The translations under genes and the position numbers were made by a program. Below are positions 62,368 through 64,000 of a stretch of 64,000 nt of DNA, one piece after another; position 1 is the first letter of the stretch; each line of letters starts with the position of its first letter. Origin of the DNA: Polaribacter irgensii 23-P (GTDB lineage: Bacteria; Bacteroidota; Bacteroidia; Flavobacteriales; Flavobacteriaceae); NCBI RefSeq assembly GCF_000153225.1, contig NZ_CH724148.1, positions 2,434,611-2,498,610 of the forward strand, written 5' to 3'. The notes under the pieces are model-generated. The model had not been told where the DNA came from. It saw nothing but the letters and a program-made list of their open reading frames with translations, and did no database searches.

Positions 62368-63933
62368 TTACTTCGCTACGTTTACTGCTCTAGTTTCTCT
62401 AATTACCGTTACTTTCACTTGACCAGGATATGTCATGTCGTTTTGTATTTTCTGAGAAATACTGAATGATAATTCAGCAGCTTTAGAATCATTTACTTTT
62501 GAACTTTCTACCATCACACGCAATTCACGCCCCGCTTGAATCGCATAAGCTTTTTGAACTCCTGTAAAACCAAAAGCAATTTCTTCTAAATCTTTTAAAC
62601 GCTGGATATAGGAATCTAATACCTGTCTTCTTGCACCTGGTCTCGCTCCAGAAATAGCATCACAAACCTGCACAATTGGTGAAATTAAACTCTTCATTTC
62701 AATTTCGTCATGGTGTGCACCTATGGCGTTGCAAACATCTGGCTTTTCACCATATTTCTCTGCCCATTGCATTCCCAGTAACGCATGTGGAAGTTCACTT
62801 TCTGCATCTGGTACTTTACCAATATCATGCAGAAGCCCGGCACGTTTTGCCACCTTCGAATTTAACCCCATTTCTGCGGCCATAATTCCGCACAAGTTTG
62901 CAACCTCTCTGGAGTGCTGTAATAAATTCTGACCGTAAGAAGATCTATATTTCATTCTTCCAACTGCCTTTATCAATTCAGGATGCAATCCATGAATGCC
63001 CAAATCGACTACAGTTCTCTTACCAACTTCTATAATTTCTTGTGTAATTTGTTTTTCTGTCTTACTGACTACTTCTTCAATTCTAGCAGGATGTATCCTA
63101 CCGTCAGTAACTAATTTGTGAAGGGACAAGCGTGCAATCTCTCTTCGAATAGGATCAAAACAAGAGAGTATAATTGCATCTGGTGTATCGTCTACTATAA
63201 TCTCAACCCCTGTCGCCGCCTCAATTGCTCTAATATTACGTCCTTCTCTACCAATAATTCTTCCTTTGACGTCATCTGATTCTAAATTAAAAACAGAAAC
63301 ACAATTTTCTACCGCTTGCTCTACACCTACCCTTTGAATGGTTCCTAAAACAATTTTTCTTGCCTCCTGTTCTGCTGTTAATTTTGCTTCCTCTACCGAT
63401 GTTTGAACAAAGGCCATCGCGTCAGATTTCGCCTCTTCTTTTAGCGAAGTAACTAGCTCTTTTTTTGCCTCTTCCGCAGACAAGCCAGAAATTTGTTCTA
63501 ACATGTCTACATGGCGCTTGTGCATTATTTCTAATTCCTCTTCTTTCTTGTCAAGAAAATCTAGCTTTGTGCTAAAATCTTTTTCTTTTTGCTCAACAGA
63601 CTTGTTCAGTTTTTTGTTTTTATCTACTTCTGAAGCTACTTGCGACTCCCTATCTCTAATTCGCTTCTCAACATCAGAAATTTTCTTTTCCCTGCTTAAG
63701 ATTACTTTTTCATGCTCAGACTTTAATTCTATAAATTTTTCTTTTGCTTGTAGAATCTTATCCTTTTTAATTGCATCTGCATCAATCTTTGCCTCTTTCA
63801 AAATCGCAGAAGCTTCTTTCCGGGTTGTGTTTAATAATTTTTTCCCTTTAGATTTCTCAATTCCTTTTGCAATAATAAAACCAATTGCAATCCCTATAAT
63901 TCCCACAATAATGGGAAGTAAAATTCCGTCCAT
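62368..63933 (-). CDS. rny: Ribonuclease Y
   Basis: RNase Y is a membrane-tethered endoribonuclease of mRNA turnover. The 521-residue protein has an N-terminal membrane segment (about 5-22, [19 protein letters not shown]), a long coiled coil (about 25-200), a KH domain (about 210-270; [19 protein letters not shown]) and an HD domain (about 335-430; [12 protein letters not shown]). The family motif [19 protein letters not shown] is present. The upstream neighbour lies beyond the window. Confidence 0.96.
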   Translation of the reverse strand: MDGILLPIIVGIIGIAIGFIIAKGIEKSKGKKLLNTTRKEASAILKEAKIDADAIKKDKILQAKEKFIELKSEHEKVILSREKKISDVEKRIRDRESQVASEVDKNKKLNKSVEQKEKDFSTKLDFLDKKEEELEIMHKRHVDMLEQISGLSAEEAKKELVTSLKEEAKSDAMAFVQTSVEEAKLTAEQEARKIVLGTIQRVGVEQAVENCVSVFNLESDDVKGRIIGREGRNIRAIEAATGVEIIVDDTPDAIILSCFDPIRREIARLSLHKLVTDGRIHPARIEEVVSKTEKQITQEIIEVGKRTVVDLGIHGLHPELIKAVGRMKYRSSYGQNLLQHSREVANLCGIMAAEMGLNSKVAKRAGLLHDIGKVPDAESELPHALLGMQWAEKYGEKPDVCNAIGAHHDEIEMKSLISPIVQVCDAISGARPGARRQVLDSYIQRLKDLEEIAFGFTGVQKAYAIQAGRELRVMVESSKVNDSKAAELSFSISQKIQNDMTYPGQVKVTVIRETRAVNVAK

Positions 63934-64000
63934 AATTTAAATTTTATATAAAAAAAAGCCTACGAAAGTGTGGTTTTTATAAACTCCATTATTACAGGTT

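Noticed and set aside
1..64000. tRNA, rRNA, CRISPR arrays and prophage genes.
   Set aside because: Intergenic intervals were read for cloverleaf T-loop sequences, repeat-spacer arrays and integrase-linked gene sets; none was found. XerD is the housekeeping type.

Overview
The window is about 64 kb of AT-rich chromosome from a member of the Flavobacteriia (phylum Bacteroidota), probably a marine flavobacterium; I cannot fix the genus. The evidence is lineage-typical: a fused LpxC-FabZ, a PorX response regulator with a PglZ domain, a PorV/PorQ-family barrel, a secreted protein with a type IX secretion (T9SS) C-terminal sorting domain, an Oar-like TonB-dependent receptor, an Lnb/DUF4105 protein, and many promoters with the Bacteroidota -7 box TAnnTTTG. 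I saw no rRNA, tRNA, CRISPR array or intact insertion sequence.

Layout. 1-6.1 kb: end of a fabG gene, sucD, then a minus-strand lipid A block (second lpxD, efp, lpxA, lpxC-fabZ, lpxD). 6.2-12.8 kb: housekeeping genes (HD phosphohydrolase, porX, tsaE, an alanine-dehydrogenase-like paralogue that lacks two catalytic residues, trmH, a sirtuin). 12.8-25.7 kb: an accessory locus that looks like an exopolysaccharide synthesis, export and trimming system. It has a response-regulator/GT2 fusion, a small GT2 homologue without its DxD, a large multi-membrane-span PTPS-related protein, a secreted protein, a membrane-anchored GH5-like hydrolase, a GT4-like glycosyltransferase, a flippase, a STAS protein and a TPR/outer-membrane-barrel protein. 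25.7-33.9 kb: a minus-strand run of a T9SS-exported DUF3494 (ice-binding-like)/DUF4114 protein, a LytTR regulator, an Hpt protein, a large soluble PAS/GAF histidine kinase and a CheY-like receiver. These resemble the parts of a phosphorelay and may serve the neighbouring polysaccharide locus.

34-43 kb: a DUF6495-like protein, a TonB-dependent receptor, the rpsF-rpsR-rplI operon, a canonical alanine dehydrogenase with a CRP-like palindrome upstream, and an ECF sigma/anti-sigma-like/outer-membrane-barrel operon. 43-54.5 kb: DNA maintenance and RNA modification (priA, a THUMP methyltransferase, recQ) and envelope genes (kdsD, tatC, lptB), plus a ZIP transporter. 54.5-64 kb: a GAF histidine kinase, pssA, a YheT-like hydrolase, a PorV/Q-family barrel next to an Lnb-like lipoprotein N-acyltransferase, a GNAT enzyme, aroQ, a XerD-type recombinase and RNase Y.

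The most unusual region is 12.8-34 kb. There a receiver domain is fused directly to a sugar-transferring enzyme and lies near the components of a phosphorelay, which suggests post-translational control of polysaccharide synthesis by phosphorylation. That is an inference from domain content and gene order. All family assignments were made by reading the translated sequence without database searches.
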